Of a DNA stretch of 64,000 nucleotides, positions 38,080 through 46,226 are shown one piece after another. The translations under genes and the position numbers were made by a program. Source of the DNA: JBKCUI01 sp052161605 (GTDB lineage: Bacteria; Planctomycetota; Planctomycetia; Pirellulales; Pirellulaceae); the NCBI GenBank assembly GCA_052161605.1, contig CP197409.1, one strand, 5' to 3'. Within the stretch, counting starts at the first letter, position 1; the number at the start of each line of letters is the position of its first letter. Under the pieces are notes generated by a model, which saw only the letters and a list, made by a program, of their open reading frames with translations, was not told the DNA's origin and ran no database searches.

Positions 38080-38482
38080 AGACGGTTGGAGATGGAAGAT
38101 TTTTGGTGTTATTTTACTGTCAGTTACGTGCCTTGCCTTTATTATCGAATGGGTAGCAAATAAAAAATTACATGCAATGTGGCTGATTGAAACAGTCGGT
38201 GCAATTGATAACCTTAGGCTATACCCTCCCGAAGGTGTAGAAAGGGAAGAGTGGGACAGAATGGTTGGCTGGACAGCCGTCGGAGTTCCGAATTGTTTTT
38301 GCGAGACTTCACATATCGTCAGTCCAGACGAATTTAAGAATTTCAAGCGTGAGCTTGCCGTATTGTTGAAGCCTGGTGCTGATAAAAAAGACCTTGAGTG
38401 GATTTGGGATCAGATGGCCGAGCATTCCAAGATTGGCAAGGCTGGATATGTAGATCGCTTTCGTCCACAGAATAAGAGATAG
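38069..38482 (+). CDS. Small membrane-anchored protein following Rhs tip 2 (candidate partner)
   Basis: 137 aa from ATG 38069, overlapping the tip 2 stop by 11 nt; the longer frame from 38021 lies mostly inside the tip gene. One N-terminal transmembrane helix (IFGVILLSVTCLAFIIEWVA) is followed by a soluble domain with a CFCETSHIV cysteine pair and a charged C-terminus. It is unrelated by eye to the gene after tip 1, although it holds the same position. A cognate immunity role is inferred from position only. Its last codons enter the 206-bp repeat. Confidence 0.55.
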   Translation: MRSKDGWRWKIFGVILLSVTCLAFIIEWVANKKLHAMWLIETVGAIDNLRLYPPEGVEREEWDRMVGWTAVGVPNCFCETSHIVSPDEFKNFKRELAVLLKPGADKKDLEWIWDQMAEHSKIGKAGYVDRFRPQNKR

Positions 38483-38671
38483 ACTTAGTCAGTAAGGTCT
38501 CCGCCAATTGCGGACGGGGAGCCAGTTGGTCACTTTGGGTTGATTTGCCGTTTTCCCAATTTTTTCCCTATAGGATTACCAACGGTGTTTTGGTTTTCCT
38601 ATCGTCCCAATCGTGGCTCAAGCGAGCCATGAGATACCGTTTTCGAGCACTTTGTTGCACCGAATTTGGTC
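38466..38671 (+). repeat. Rhs cassette downstream repeat, copy 2
   Basis: 206 bp, equal in length to 33761-33966 and similar along its whole length. Here the repeat supplies the stop codon TAG of the partner gene, four codons earlier than the stop used in copy 1. Confidence 0.85.
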
Positions 38672-38705
38672 ATTTGCTCTCCACTGCGTTCATCTCAGTG
38701 GAAGC

Positions 38706-38825
38706 ATGACTAACAAGCTAGCCACGATGCACTCACGCCCCCCCTTCCCTTGTGTCTCGCCTACGGCGAGACACAAGGGAAGGGGGGGATATAATGGGGA
38801 GATGCGTAGCTAGCTTGTTAGTCAT
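38706..38825. repeat. 120-bp nested palindrome
   Basis: The outer arms ATGACTAACAAGCTAGC (38706-38722) and GCTAGCTTGTTAGTCAT (38809-38825) are perfect 17-bp complements. The inner arms 38738-38761 and 38765-38788 are perfect 24-bp complements around a 3-nt TAC loop. The whole could extrude as a cruciform or fold as a long RNA hairpin. The origin is unknown; a MITE or a recombination site are both possible. Confidence 0.8.
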
Positions 38826-38869
38826 CGCTCCACCGACACGAGGTCGGAATGGAGGCGTTCGTGTTCAGA

Positions 38870-38995
38870 TCAAAGCTACTCACACGAGTGCATGAGCACT
38901 CAAGCTGCGAGCAGGTTATTGTTTCACCAACTTCGAGCTCACTGATCGACGCGAACTCTTGGCTCGTGAACCACCAGTCCTGCAGCGTGAGTTGC
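38870..38995 (-). pseudogene. IS91-family transposase remnant (C-terminal piece)
   Basis: 126 nt matching 34108-34233, the 3' part of the intact transposase gene, with few substitutions. It ends abruptly at the start of MITE-like copy C. It shows that the second Rhs cassette was once followed by the same IS91-type element. Confidence 0.8.
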
Positions 38996-39004
38996 ATTCT
39001 TATT

Positions 39005-39156
39005 CACCCTCCCAAAGAATTCGGGAGGGTCGAGTGGAGGGACGATCGCGAGGGGAGGGGGTTTTAAGATCGCTGGCTAGTCGGGCCGTTATGCATTGCT
39101 GTGCCTTTCACCCTCTCCGAGCTACGCTCGACTCTCCCTCGAGGGAGAATGAATGC
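39005..39156. repeat. ~150-bp MITE-like element, copy C
   Basis: Starts CACCCTCCCAAAGAATTCGG and ends GAGGGAGAATGAATGC. It is preceded by GCATTCTTATT, which recurs between copies C and D, so the pair is tandem. Confidence 0.75.
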
Positions 39157-39165
39157 ATTCTTATT

Positions 39166-39319
39166 CACCCTCCCAAAGAATTTGGGAGGGTCGAGTGGAG
39201 GAACGATCACTCGGGGAGGGGGTTTTAAAATCGCCGACCAGCCGGAGCGTTTATGCATTGCTGTGCCTTCCACCCTCTCCGAGCTACGCTCGACTCTCCC
39301 TCGAAGGGAGAGTGAATGC
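39166..39319. repeat. ~150-bp MITE-like element, copy D
   Basis: Starts CACCCTCCCAAAGAATTTGG and ends AAGGGAGAGTGAATGC, 9 nt after copy C. The flanking GCTGTAACTG and GTCACAGC form a weak hairpin just after it. Confidence 0.75.
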
Positions 39320-39475
39320 TGTAACTGCGAAGAGCCTTGTCACAGCATTGCTCTTTGTCGCCTCGAGGCCTTTGCTGTTTTGATTTCGTTGTTTCGGCAC
39401 TTCGCTCTGTGGATAACACGAGACTTCGGTATTAGTGTCGATTGGTGTTTCCGTCCCCTTTTCTGTCCCCTTTCC

Positions 39476-40855
39476 CTAAAGTCCAGCTTCAGGTGAAATG
39501 CCGGTGTAATTGTAAGGGGTAATGCTTTTGAGCTGCGACTTGATCTCGTCGCTTACTCCCAGGCCGTCGATAAAGCGATTGAAGGTGTCTTGATCGACGG
39601 CATGATTCCCTCGGGTGAGCTCTTTGAGGGCCTCGTAGGGGTTCGGGACTTTTTCGCGTCGCAAGATCGTCTGAATGGCCTCTGCAATGACGATCCAGTT
39701 CTTTTGTAGATCTTGCTCCAGTTGGCCTTCGTTAAGGACCAATTTGCCTAGCCCCCGCTTGATGGATCGCAATGAAAGAATTAGGTGCGCAAACGGAACT
39801 CCGATGTTGCGAAGAACAGTAGAGTCGGTCAAATCTCGCTGCAATCGGGATATCGGAAGCTTGGCCGCTAGATGTTCCCATAGGGCGTTCGCGATACCGA
39901 GATTCCCCTCGGCATTCTCAAAGTCGATCGGATTCACCTTGTGAGGCATCGCGCTCGAGCCGACCTCGCCCGCTTTGATCTTTTGCTTAAAGTAATCCAT
40001 CGAAACGTAGGTCCAAATGTCTCGACAGAAATCGATGAGAATGGTGCCGATCCGTTTCAGGCAATCCATCTGGGCTGCTAAGTCATCGTAGTGTTCGATC
40101 TGGGTGGTGAACTGCTGGCGTTGCAAACCAAGCCGACTTGAAAGAAATTGGTTTCCAAAGTCGATCCAATCGATTTGCGGAAATGCCACGTGATGAGCGT
40201 TGAAGTTTCCGGTTGCACCGCCAAACTTGCCCGAGGTCGGCAACGATTCTAGTACCGCAAGCTGCTTGCCTAGTCGCTCGACAAAGACGAGCATTTCTTT
40301 GCCCAACCTGGTCGGCGAGGCTGGTTGGCCGTGAGTACGGGCCAACATCGGAATGGATATCCATGCGACTCCCAGCTCTCGGATGGTCGCAACGAGCTCG
40401 TGGAGTTGCGGGATCATTTCCTGCTTGAGAGCATGCATCCAAGACATGGGAACCGCAGTGTTGTTGACATCCTGCGAAGTCAACCCAAAGTGAACCCACT
40501 CTCGTTGTTCGTGGAGCCCCCAAGCATCCATGCGGTCCTTGATAAAATACTCGACCGCTTTCACGTCGTGATTGGTCACTCGTTCGTGTGCTTTAACGGC
40601 CTTGGCATCATCGAGCGAAAAATTGCGGTAGAGGCTGAGCAAATTCTCGCGATCGGCATCCAAAAATTGAACCAAGCCATGATCAGCCAGCATCAACAAG
40701 TACTCGACTTCAACCCATACGCGATACTTGATCAGTGCGTACTCGGAGAAGTACTCGTCGAGTCTTGGAAAGTTGTCCCCGAGTTCGGAGCTGCTGAGTT
40801 GGGAACGATAGCGACCATCGATGGGAGAAACAGCGGTGAGAGGCTCTAAGTGCAT
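39476..40855 (-). CDS. purB: Adenylosuccinate lyase
   Basis: 459 aa, typical length for the long PurB type. The fumarase/aspartase-superfamily signature SSAMPHKVNPIDFEN is present. So are the conserved N-terminal stretch LTAVSPIDGRYRSQL and the histidine-bearing segment TSQDVNNTAV. It catalyses two steps of purine synthesis: release of fumarate from SAICAR and from adenylosuccinate. The ATG at 40855 lies 9 nt downstream of the riboflavin synthase gene, and the order rsmA-ribE-purB suggests one transcript. Its 3' end borders the repeat-rich accessory region. Confidence 0.97.
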   Translation of the reverse strand: MHLEPLTAVSPIDGRYRSQLSSSELGDNFPRLDEYFSEYALIKYRVWVEVEYLLMLADHGLVQFLDADRENLLSLYRNFSLDDAKAVKAHERVTNHDVKAVEYFIKDRMDAWGLHEQREWVHFGLTSQDVNNTAVPMSWMHALKQEMIPQLHELVATIRELGVAWISIPMLARTHGQPASPTRLGKEMLVFVERLGKQLAVLESLPTSGKFGGATGNFNAHHVAFPQIDWIDFGNQFLSSRLGLQRQQFTTQIEHYDDLAAQMDCLKRIGTILIDFCRDIWTYVSMDYFKQKIKAGEVGSSAMPHKVNPIDFENAEGNLGIANALWEHLAAKLPISRLQRDLTDSTVLRNIGVPFAHLILSLRSIKRGLGKLVLNEGQLEQDLQKNWIVIAEAIQTILRREKVPNPYEALKELTRGNHAVDQDTFNRFIDGLGVSDEIKSQLKSITPYNYTGISPEAGL

Positions 40856-40864
40856 TTTGGCTTA

Positions 40865-41467
40865 CTAGCTAGGATTACCGGGATACAAGACGGCGCGTTG
40901 GGCATACTTGGCCAGAATGTCGGTCTCTAAGTGAACTTGATCGCTCGCTCGAAGCCGGCCCAGCGTGGTGACCTCAAGAGTGTGAGGAATTAGAGCGATC
41001 GTAAAGGAATCAGCCGTGACATCGACGACCGTCAGGCTTACACCGTCAATGGTTATAGAGCCCTTTGGGACCATCTGAAACAACAAGGCTGTGGGGGCCG
41101 ATATTCTAAAGTGCGACCAGGGGCCTTCTTCACGACGTTCCTCGAGTCGGCCCAAACCGTCTACGTGTCCGCTGACAAAATGCCCACCGAGCCTGTCACC
41201 CACTCGCAACGAGCGTTCGATGTTGATGGGATCCCCAACTTGCTTGTGGCCAAAAAGGGTTTTCGAGAGGGTTTCTGATCCGAGTTCGAAGTCGCATTCC
41301 GAGCCACGAATCTCGACAACGGTCAAACAGCAACCAGCGTTGGCAATGCTGTCTCCGATAGCCACTCCCTCTGAGAGGATGCCTAGATCAACCGCCATTC
41401 TAAGCCCAGCCCCCTCGCGGGTGAGTTTTCGAACGATCCCCATACCTTCGACAAGACCAGTGAACAT
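40865..41467 (-). CDS. ribE: Riboflavin synthase (alpha subunit type)
   Basis: 200 aa. It opens with the hallmark MFTGLVEGMGIV and has two lumazine-binding barrels, the second starting near GRLEERREEGPWSHFRI. The motif GHFVSGHVDGLG and SITIDGVSLTVVDV are typical. It converts two molecules of 6,7-dimethyl-8-ribityllumazine into riboflavin and the pyrimidinedione precursor. Only 4 nt separate it from the upstream rsmA stop, so it is probably translated from the same message. No FMN riboswitch is visible upstream. Confidence 0.96.
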   Translation of the reverse strand: MFTGLVEGMGIVRKLTREGAGLRMAVDLGILSEGVAIGDSIANAGCCLTVVEIRGSECDFELGSETLSKTLFGHKQVGDPINIERSLRVGDRLGGHFVSGHVDGLGRLEERREEGPWSHFRISAPTALLFQMVPKGSITIDGVSLTVVDVTADSFTIALIPHTLEVTTLGRLRASDQVHLETDILAKYAQRAVLYPGNPS

Positions 41468-41471
41468 GACG

Positions 41472-42389
41472 TTACGACTCGTTCGTGTTGTTCTTTTGTG
41501 AAGCGATCCTAGTCGCCTCGATCAGTTCGATAATTTGCTCGACGGTCAGCTCTTCGGCTCTCATGTTTTCTTTAAGACCGAGCTTTTGAAGGACTTCGTC
41601 CACCTGCGGTTTGGTGAGCGAATCTTGCGTCGCGGTGAACACCTGGCTGCGCAAGAATTTTCTGCGATGAAAGAAAAGTGCTCTCAAGGTCACGTGAAAG
41701 TATTCCAAATCGTTGATGCGGCTCCGCTTGGCTTCGTTTGGCTTGACACGGATAATGGCAGAGTCGACCCGCGGGCGAGGCCAGAACACTGATGGTGGCA
41801 AGGTTCGCAGAATTTCACAGTCGCACAGAGCTTGCATCCATATCGACAGAGCGCTGTAGTCCTTGCAGCTCGGCGGGGCAACGATTCGGTCTGCGAGCTC
41901 CTTTTGAATGGTGACTACCATTCGTTCTGGGCGTGGAGATACGGATAGCAAGTTGCTGATGATGGGGGTCGCAACATTGTAAGGGAGGTTCGAGATTAGT
42001 TTGAATCGAGAGTTTGGTACCTCTGCGAGCTTCTCCTGGACGGAGTTCATGACCTCGGGGCGGAAATGATTTTTGTTTCTGAGAACATCGAACGAGAGCA
42101 TGGTCACGTTCGGATTGGCCTGTAGCTCACGAGCCGCTAGCTCTTGCAAGTCGCGGTCGATCTCGACCGTGATGACGTGAGCAACATGCGGGGCCATTTT
42201 TTTGGTAAGAGACCCCATACCTGTCCCGATCTCCAGGATGATGTCGTCCGGGCGCAACTGAGCCCCCCGGGTGATAACATCCAAGATATTGAGATCGATC
42301 AGAAAATTCTGACCGTATTTGGTTTTGGGTTCGATCCCGGCCGCCTGGAAGGTCTGGCTCAGGTAGCTAAATGTTTGACGTTCTGACAT
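41472..42389 (-). CDS. rsmA: 16S rRNA (adenine1518/1519-N6)-dimethyltransferase
   Basis: 305 aa. It contains the KsgA/RsmA landmarks TKYGQNFLIDLNILDVI, the SAM-binding EIGTGMGSLTKKMA, acidic VEIDRDL, and the catalytic LISNLPYNVATP. The C-terminal helical region carries PPSVFWPRPRVDSAIIRV. The enzyme dimethylates two adjacent adenines near the 3' end of 16S rRNA during small-subunit assembly. ATG at 42389. It is probably the first gene of the rsmA-ribE-purB transcript. Confidence 0.96.
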   Translation of the reverse strand: MSERQTFSYLSQTFQAAGIEPKTKYGQNFLIDLNILDVITRGAQLRPDDIILEIGTGMGSLTKKMAPHVAHVITVEIDRDLQELAARELQANPNVTMLSFDVLRNKNHFRPEVMNSVQEKLAEVPNSRFKLISNLPYNVATPIISNLLSVSPRPERMVVTIQKELADRIVAPPSCKDYSALSIWMQALCDCEILRTLPPSVFWPRPRVDSAIIRVKPNEAKRSRINDLEYFHVTLRALFFHRRKFLRSQVFTATQDSLTKPQVDEVLQKLGLKENMRAEELTVEQIIELIEATRIASQKNNTNES

Positions 42390-42442
42390 GTTGTGGATTG
42401 TCAGGCAGGTAGCCGGGATCTCAAGTCCTAATTGCGCTATTT

Positions 42443-42910
42443 TCAGGCGCGGATCTCGAAAATCGCTTCAATTTCGACCGCGATACCGCCGGGGAGCGAG
42501 TTTGTGCCCAAAGCGCTTCGGACTCCGATTCCGTGGTCATCCCCCCAAAGATCGAGGAATAGTTGGCTGCAACCATTGATTACCGCGGGCGATTGATCGA
42601 ATTCGTCCGTGCAACGAACGAGCCCGAGCAGTTTCACGACGCGAGAAACCCGATCCAGGGAGCCCAGCGAAGCTTTAAGCGTAGCCAGCATCGCCAGTCC
42701 GGTTTGTCGGGCGGCGACTTGGCCTTGTTCGACCGTCATGTCTGCACCGAGCCGCCCCGTTATCAAAGTCTTGTCACTTTTCAGGGGCCCGTGTCCAGAC
42801 ACGTAAGCGAGGCTACCAACGATCAAAACAGGCTTGTACAGCCCAACCGGTTTTGGCGCTGGGGGGAGCTCAAGTCCCAAGGATTGCAATTTCAATTCGA
42901 CGTCGGTCAT
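42443..42910 (-). CDS. RidA/YjgF/YER057c family protein (long form)
   Basis: 155 aa, of the slightly long RidA subtype. The typical run is present: PVGLYKPVLIVGSLAYVSGHGP, the middle helix VAARQTGLAMLATLKASLGSLDRV, and the closing RSALGTNSLPGGIAVEIEAIFEI, whose arginine corresponds to the ligand-binding arginine of the family. Canonical RidA deaminates reactive enamine/imine intermediates; this subfamily's substrate is less certain. ATG at 42910. It is followed 53 nt later by rsmA, so it may share that transcript. The 185-nt spacer towards the MFS gene holds a CAATCAA/TTGATTG hairpin. Confidence 0.88.
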   Translation of the reverse strand: MTDVELKLQSLGLELPPAPKPVGLYKPVLIVGSLAYVSGHGPLKSDKTLITGRLGADMTVEQGQVAARQTGLAMLATLKASLGSLDRVSRVVKLLGLVRCTDEFDQSPAVINGCSQLFLDLWGDDHGIGVRSALGTNSLPGGIAVEIEAIFEIRA

Positions 42911-43095
42911 TGTGCCAGTCCTCTTAGTTTGATTTAGTTTTGCAGATACGATAAGTAATCAAAGATACCAATCAAATCTTGATTGTAACCCCCACTCTAT
43001 CTTTATCTTTAAGACATTGCCCTTGATGGGCTGCTAGCTAGTGACGGAAGATGAAGATTCGGCCACCATAAAACTCACCGTTGATGGAGGAGAGG

Positions 43096-44367
43096 TCAGC
43101 GTGGAGCGTATGGCTCGCCAGCTCTCTTCGGGACAACTAAAAATGCAAGCAACATAGCGAACATTAAACAAATACAGGCGAGCGCGAACGGAGCTCCTTG
43201 CCAGAAATCGCTCCGCTCGGGAGCTCGCGACCATCGAAACACTAAGGCGTACATCCCCGGGCCGATCAACCCAGCTAACCCCATGATCGAGCTATTGGCA
43301 CCAGATAGTCTGCCTTGATCCAGTGGTCCAATCTTAGAAGACATAACTCCACTAAGCGAGGATTGGAAGAAACCCATCAACGCGAAAAAGATGGTGGAGT
43401 AGAAAAAAGTTGAACCGTCCCGAGCGGCAGAGTATGCGGCAAAACCAAGTATCCCTCCCGTCAATCCTACGAACACGAGAATCCGTTCTCCAAATCGCTT
43501 GACCGCAGGACGCACTAGCCCTCCTTGCACGATCATGTTCAATATGCCTACCGTCCCGAGTGCTAAACCTACTTGATAAGGCTTCCATCCAAAGTAGGTG
43601 TCGGTATAGATCACAAAAACGTTTTGGAAAGCAAGGTGCGCTAATTGGTAGGAAAGCAAGATTAAGGCCATGGGGAGCAATCCCTTGGCAGACAGAAGCA
43701 AACGCAGAGAGCCGAGCGGATTAGCCCTAGCCCAAGAAAAGGGTCTACGTTTTTCTTTAGGTAGGGACTCTGGCAATATAAAGTAGCCGTACATCCAATT
43801 GGCGATCGTCAAGGCTGCTGAGACCCAAAAGGGAAGCCGCAGGCTGATCTCGCCGAGAAATCCTCCCATAATCGGTCCTAAAACAAATCCCACACCGAAT
43901 GCTGCACCGAAGAGCCCGAAGGCTGCCGTGCGTCGCTCGACCGGTGTCACATCAGCCAAATAAGCCTGTGCAGTAGAAAAGCTCGCTGCCGTGATGCCGG
44001 TGATGATTCTCCCAACCAAGAGCCACCACAGGTTCGGTGCAATTGCAAGCAATATAAAATCGAGCCCAAGTCCAAAAGCGGATACAAGCAAAATAGGCCG
44101 CCTCCCGAACTTGTCCGATAGAGCGCCAATGATGGGAGAGCAAAAAAACTGCATCAACGCCCACAGGGTACCAAATAGACCTATGTAATAAGATGCAACG
44201 CGTTCATCACCACCCACCAACTCCTTGATCAACTTTTGAAGCACGGGAATGATCAATCCCAGCGAAAGTACATCGAGAACAACGGTGATCAGAATAAATG
44301 CTATCGCCGCGCGACGTGGCCCCTTGGTCGGCGAGTTAGATTCGGACTGTTGAGAATCGGACTGCAT
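43096..44367 (-). CDS. MFS transporter, DHA1/TetA-like
   Basis: 423 aa with about 12 predicted membrane helices. It shows the MFS motif A in the first cytoplasmic loop (GALSDKFGRRPILL) and an antiporter-type glycine-rich helix 5 (FGVGFVLGPIMGGFLG). The start carries FILITVVLDVLSLGLIIPVLQKL, typical of the TetA-like drug:H+ antiporter group. The substrate cannot be told; a tetracycline-like efflux role is only a family resemblance. ATG at 44367. The gene stands alone, divergent from the DUF1501 operon. Confidence 0.9.
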   Translation of the reverse strand: MQSDSQQSESNSPTKGPRRAAIAFILITVVLDVLSLGLIIPVLQKLIKELVGGDERVASYYIGLFGTLWALMQFFCSPIIGALSDKFGRRPILLVSAFGLGLDFILLAIAPNLWWLLVGRIITGITAASFSTAQAYLADVTPVERRTAAFGLFGAAFGVGFVLGPIMGGFLGEISLRLPFWVSAALTIANWMYGYFILPESLPKEKRRPFSWARANPLGSLRLLLSAKGLLPMALILLSYQLAHLAFQNVFVIYTDTYFGWKPYQVGLALGTVGILNMIVQGGLVRPAVKRFGERILVFVGLTGGILGFAAYSAARDGSTFFYSTIFFALMGFFQSSLSGVMSSKIGPLDQGRLSGANSSIMGLAGLIGPGMYALVFRWSRAPERSDFWQGAPFALACICLMFAMLLAFLVVPKRAGEPYAPR

Positions 44368-44880
44368 TTATTCGGCCTGCTAGCTCGCGTTGAAAAAGTC
44401 ACCATGCGATGATCTCGCAAAACGACAGAGGCGTGCATTAATGTTAGGCTGCCGCCAACAATTCTCTCGATTCACCGAAAGCCACCGTCGCGGGTGCCAT
44501 AATATCGCCAATCTGGCAGCACTTCGACGGCTGTTTGGCAACACGGCTCTAGAAAGCTAACCATTCCTTCGCAACCCAACAAAACGGTCTTGGTGAACAA
44601 TAAGACGTCCTAATATCGCTTGATTTCTGTCCGAAGCCAAGAAATTTTCGAAATCATGAATTGCTTTGGGTACTACTTGGACCCTGGGGGCATTATACTA
44701 GATGTGCCCGTCGGATGGATCACGGTACGCGATCTGTCTGTCCTCCCACCTCGACATGGTATGCCTGGACGTCTTTGACCCTACCCTGATTATCAAAGAT
44801 TGAGCATGTCCTAAATCGCCTGTTACTCGAGTCATTTTTTTCTTACAGAGTCACAATCCATTTCACGGAGAATTATCGTG
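44368..44880. other. Intergenic region upstream of the DUF1501 operon
   Basis: 513 nt between divergent genes, expected to hold both promoters. It contains CTAATATCGCTTGATT (44610-44625), nearly repeated upstream of the PFOR gene, and a CATTATACT -10-like stretch near 44690. GGAG at 44867-44870 precedes the start. No gene was seen. Confidence 0.5.
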
Positions 44881-46182
44881 ATGCGATGTCTTGGAAATCC
44901 GCTTGGACGCCGTGGTTTTCTTACTGTTGGAGCTCTCGGCGGGCTCGGACTTTCTATGGGCGATCTGTTTCGATTGCAAGCCCGAGCCGACCAAAAGCAC
45001 TACGACTTTATCGACGCGAAAGCCGATAGTGTCATCCACGTTTTCTTGCCCGGAGGAATCGCTCACCAAGAAACGTTCGACCCCAAGCCCTACAGCCCGC
45101 TCGAGTATCGTGGCGAACTGGGAACGATCAAAACCAAGACCGGCGAGGTTTTTAGCGAAACCGTTCCGCGACTGGCTGCTCTGGCGGACAAGTTCAGCGT
45201 GATTCGCTCGGTGACTCACGGCGAGGCGGCCCACGAACGTGGCACCCACAATATGTTTACTGGTTACAAACCGTCACCGGCTCTCGTCTTCCCGAGTTTT
45301 GGTTCGGTGATTAGCCACGAGTACGGACCTCGCAACAATCTGCCCCCCTACGTCGCGGTCCCCAATGCGGCCAACGAATACGCGGGGACCGGTTATCTGA
45401 GTTCTTCTTACGGCCCATTCGCCTTGGGAGCCGACCCGGCTAACAACGGATTCCGCGTTCAAGACTTAAGTCTCCCGTCCGGCGTGGACATGACTCGTTT
45501 TGAGCGTCGTCGTTCGGCTCTCGATGCCGTTAATGCCCACTTCAATTCGAAACAGAATGCGGATGCGATCGATGCGATGGACACCTTTTATCAGCGTGCT
45601 TACTCCTTAATCAGCAGCGAAAAGGCGCGAGAAGCGTTCAATATCGATGCGGAGGATGCAGCTCTTCGCGATCGATACGGTCGCAACACTGCGGGACAAA
45701 GATTGCTTATGGCAAGGCGATTGGTCGAGGCAGGCGTTCGATTTGTCTCGGTGACCTACGGTGGTTGGGACATGCACAATCAGATCTCGGCCGGTATGCG
45801 GCGCGATATGCCTGCTCTCGATCAGGGGCTAGCGACGCTCATGGAAGATTTGGAATCCAGAGGCTTGTTGTCTCGAACGCTCATTCTCGTCAGCAGCGAG
45901 TTTGGTCGTACTCCGAAAATCAACAATGAAGCAGGGCGGGATCACTGGCCCAAGGTTTTCTCAGTGATGATGGCCGGAGGAGGAGTAAAGGGTGGTCTGA
46001 TCCATGGGTCCTCTGATGCGACCGCTACGGAGCCAGAGTTCGACCCTGTCACCCCAGAGGATCTTGCGACAACCATGTATCACTTGCTGGGTATCGTGGC
46101 GGATAAAGAGCTGATGGCACCAGGGGATCGGCCCGTCGAGATATGCGATGGTGGCGAGTTGATCAAAGATATTCTTGCGTAG
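44881..46182 (+). CDS. DUF1501 family protein with twin-arginine signal
   Basis: 433 aa from ATG 44881, with GTG 44878 as an in-frame alternative; GGAG lies upstream of both. The N-terminus carries a Tat signal (GRRGFLTVGALGGLGLSMG). The DUF1501 fold follows, related to the alkaline phosphatase/sulfatase superfamily: SVIHVFLPGGIAHQETFDPKP, THGEAAHERGTHNMFTGY, TYGGWDMHNQI, and LVSSEFGRTPKINNEAGRDHWP. These keep the histidine and aspartate residues of a metal site. Planctomycetes encode many paralogues, usually beside DUF1549/DUF1553 cytochrome-like proteins as here. Substrate unknown. First gene of a four-gene operon. Confidence 0.92.
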   Translation: MRCLGNPLGRRGFLTVGALGGLGLSMGDLFRLQARADQKHYDFIDAKADSVIHVFLPGGIAHQETFDPKPYSPLEYRGELGTIKTKTGEVFSETVPRLAALADKFSVIRSVTHGEAAHERGTHNMFTGYKPSPALVFPSFGSVISHEYGPRNNLPPYVAVPNAANEYAGTGYLSSSYGPFALGADPANNGFRVQDLSLPSGVDMTRFERRRSALDAVNAHFNSKQNADAIDAMDTFYQRAYSLISSEKAREAFNIDAEDAALRDRYGRNTAGQRLLMARRLVEAGVRFVSVTYGGWDMHNQISAGMRRDMPALDQGLATLMEDLESRGLLSRTLILVSSEFGRTPKINNEAGRDHWPKVFSVMMAGGGVKGGLIHGSSDATATEPEFDPVTPEDLATTMYHLLGIVADKELMAPGDRPVEICDGGELIKDILA

Positions 46183-46226
46183 ATTCTTACCACTCGCATG
46201 ATCCACTAGGACAGAGAAGTAATTTT

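Larger units (their letters stand above)
38483..39475. other. Repeat-only stretch downstream of the second Rhs cassette
   Basis: About 990 nt without a convincing gene. In order it holds the rest of the 206-bp cassette repeat, a 120-bp nested palindrome, a 126-bp IS91 transposase remnant, tandem ~150-bp repeats C and D, and, near the purB end, a motif on the minus strand reading GGGAAAGGGGACAG then AAAAGGGGACGG. Short frames here are translations of the repeats. Confidence 0.7.

Noticed and set aside
38996..39496. Frames of 89 and 131 codons across repeats C and D
   Set aside because: They are translations of the ~150-bp repeats, with no start signals; similar peptides arise at each copy.
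40864..41520. FMN riboswitch near the riboflavin synthase gene
   Set aside because: The gene lies 4 nt after rsmA, leaving no leader, and no conserved RFN-type sequence is visible.
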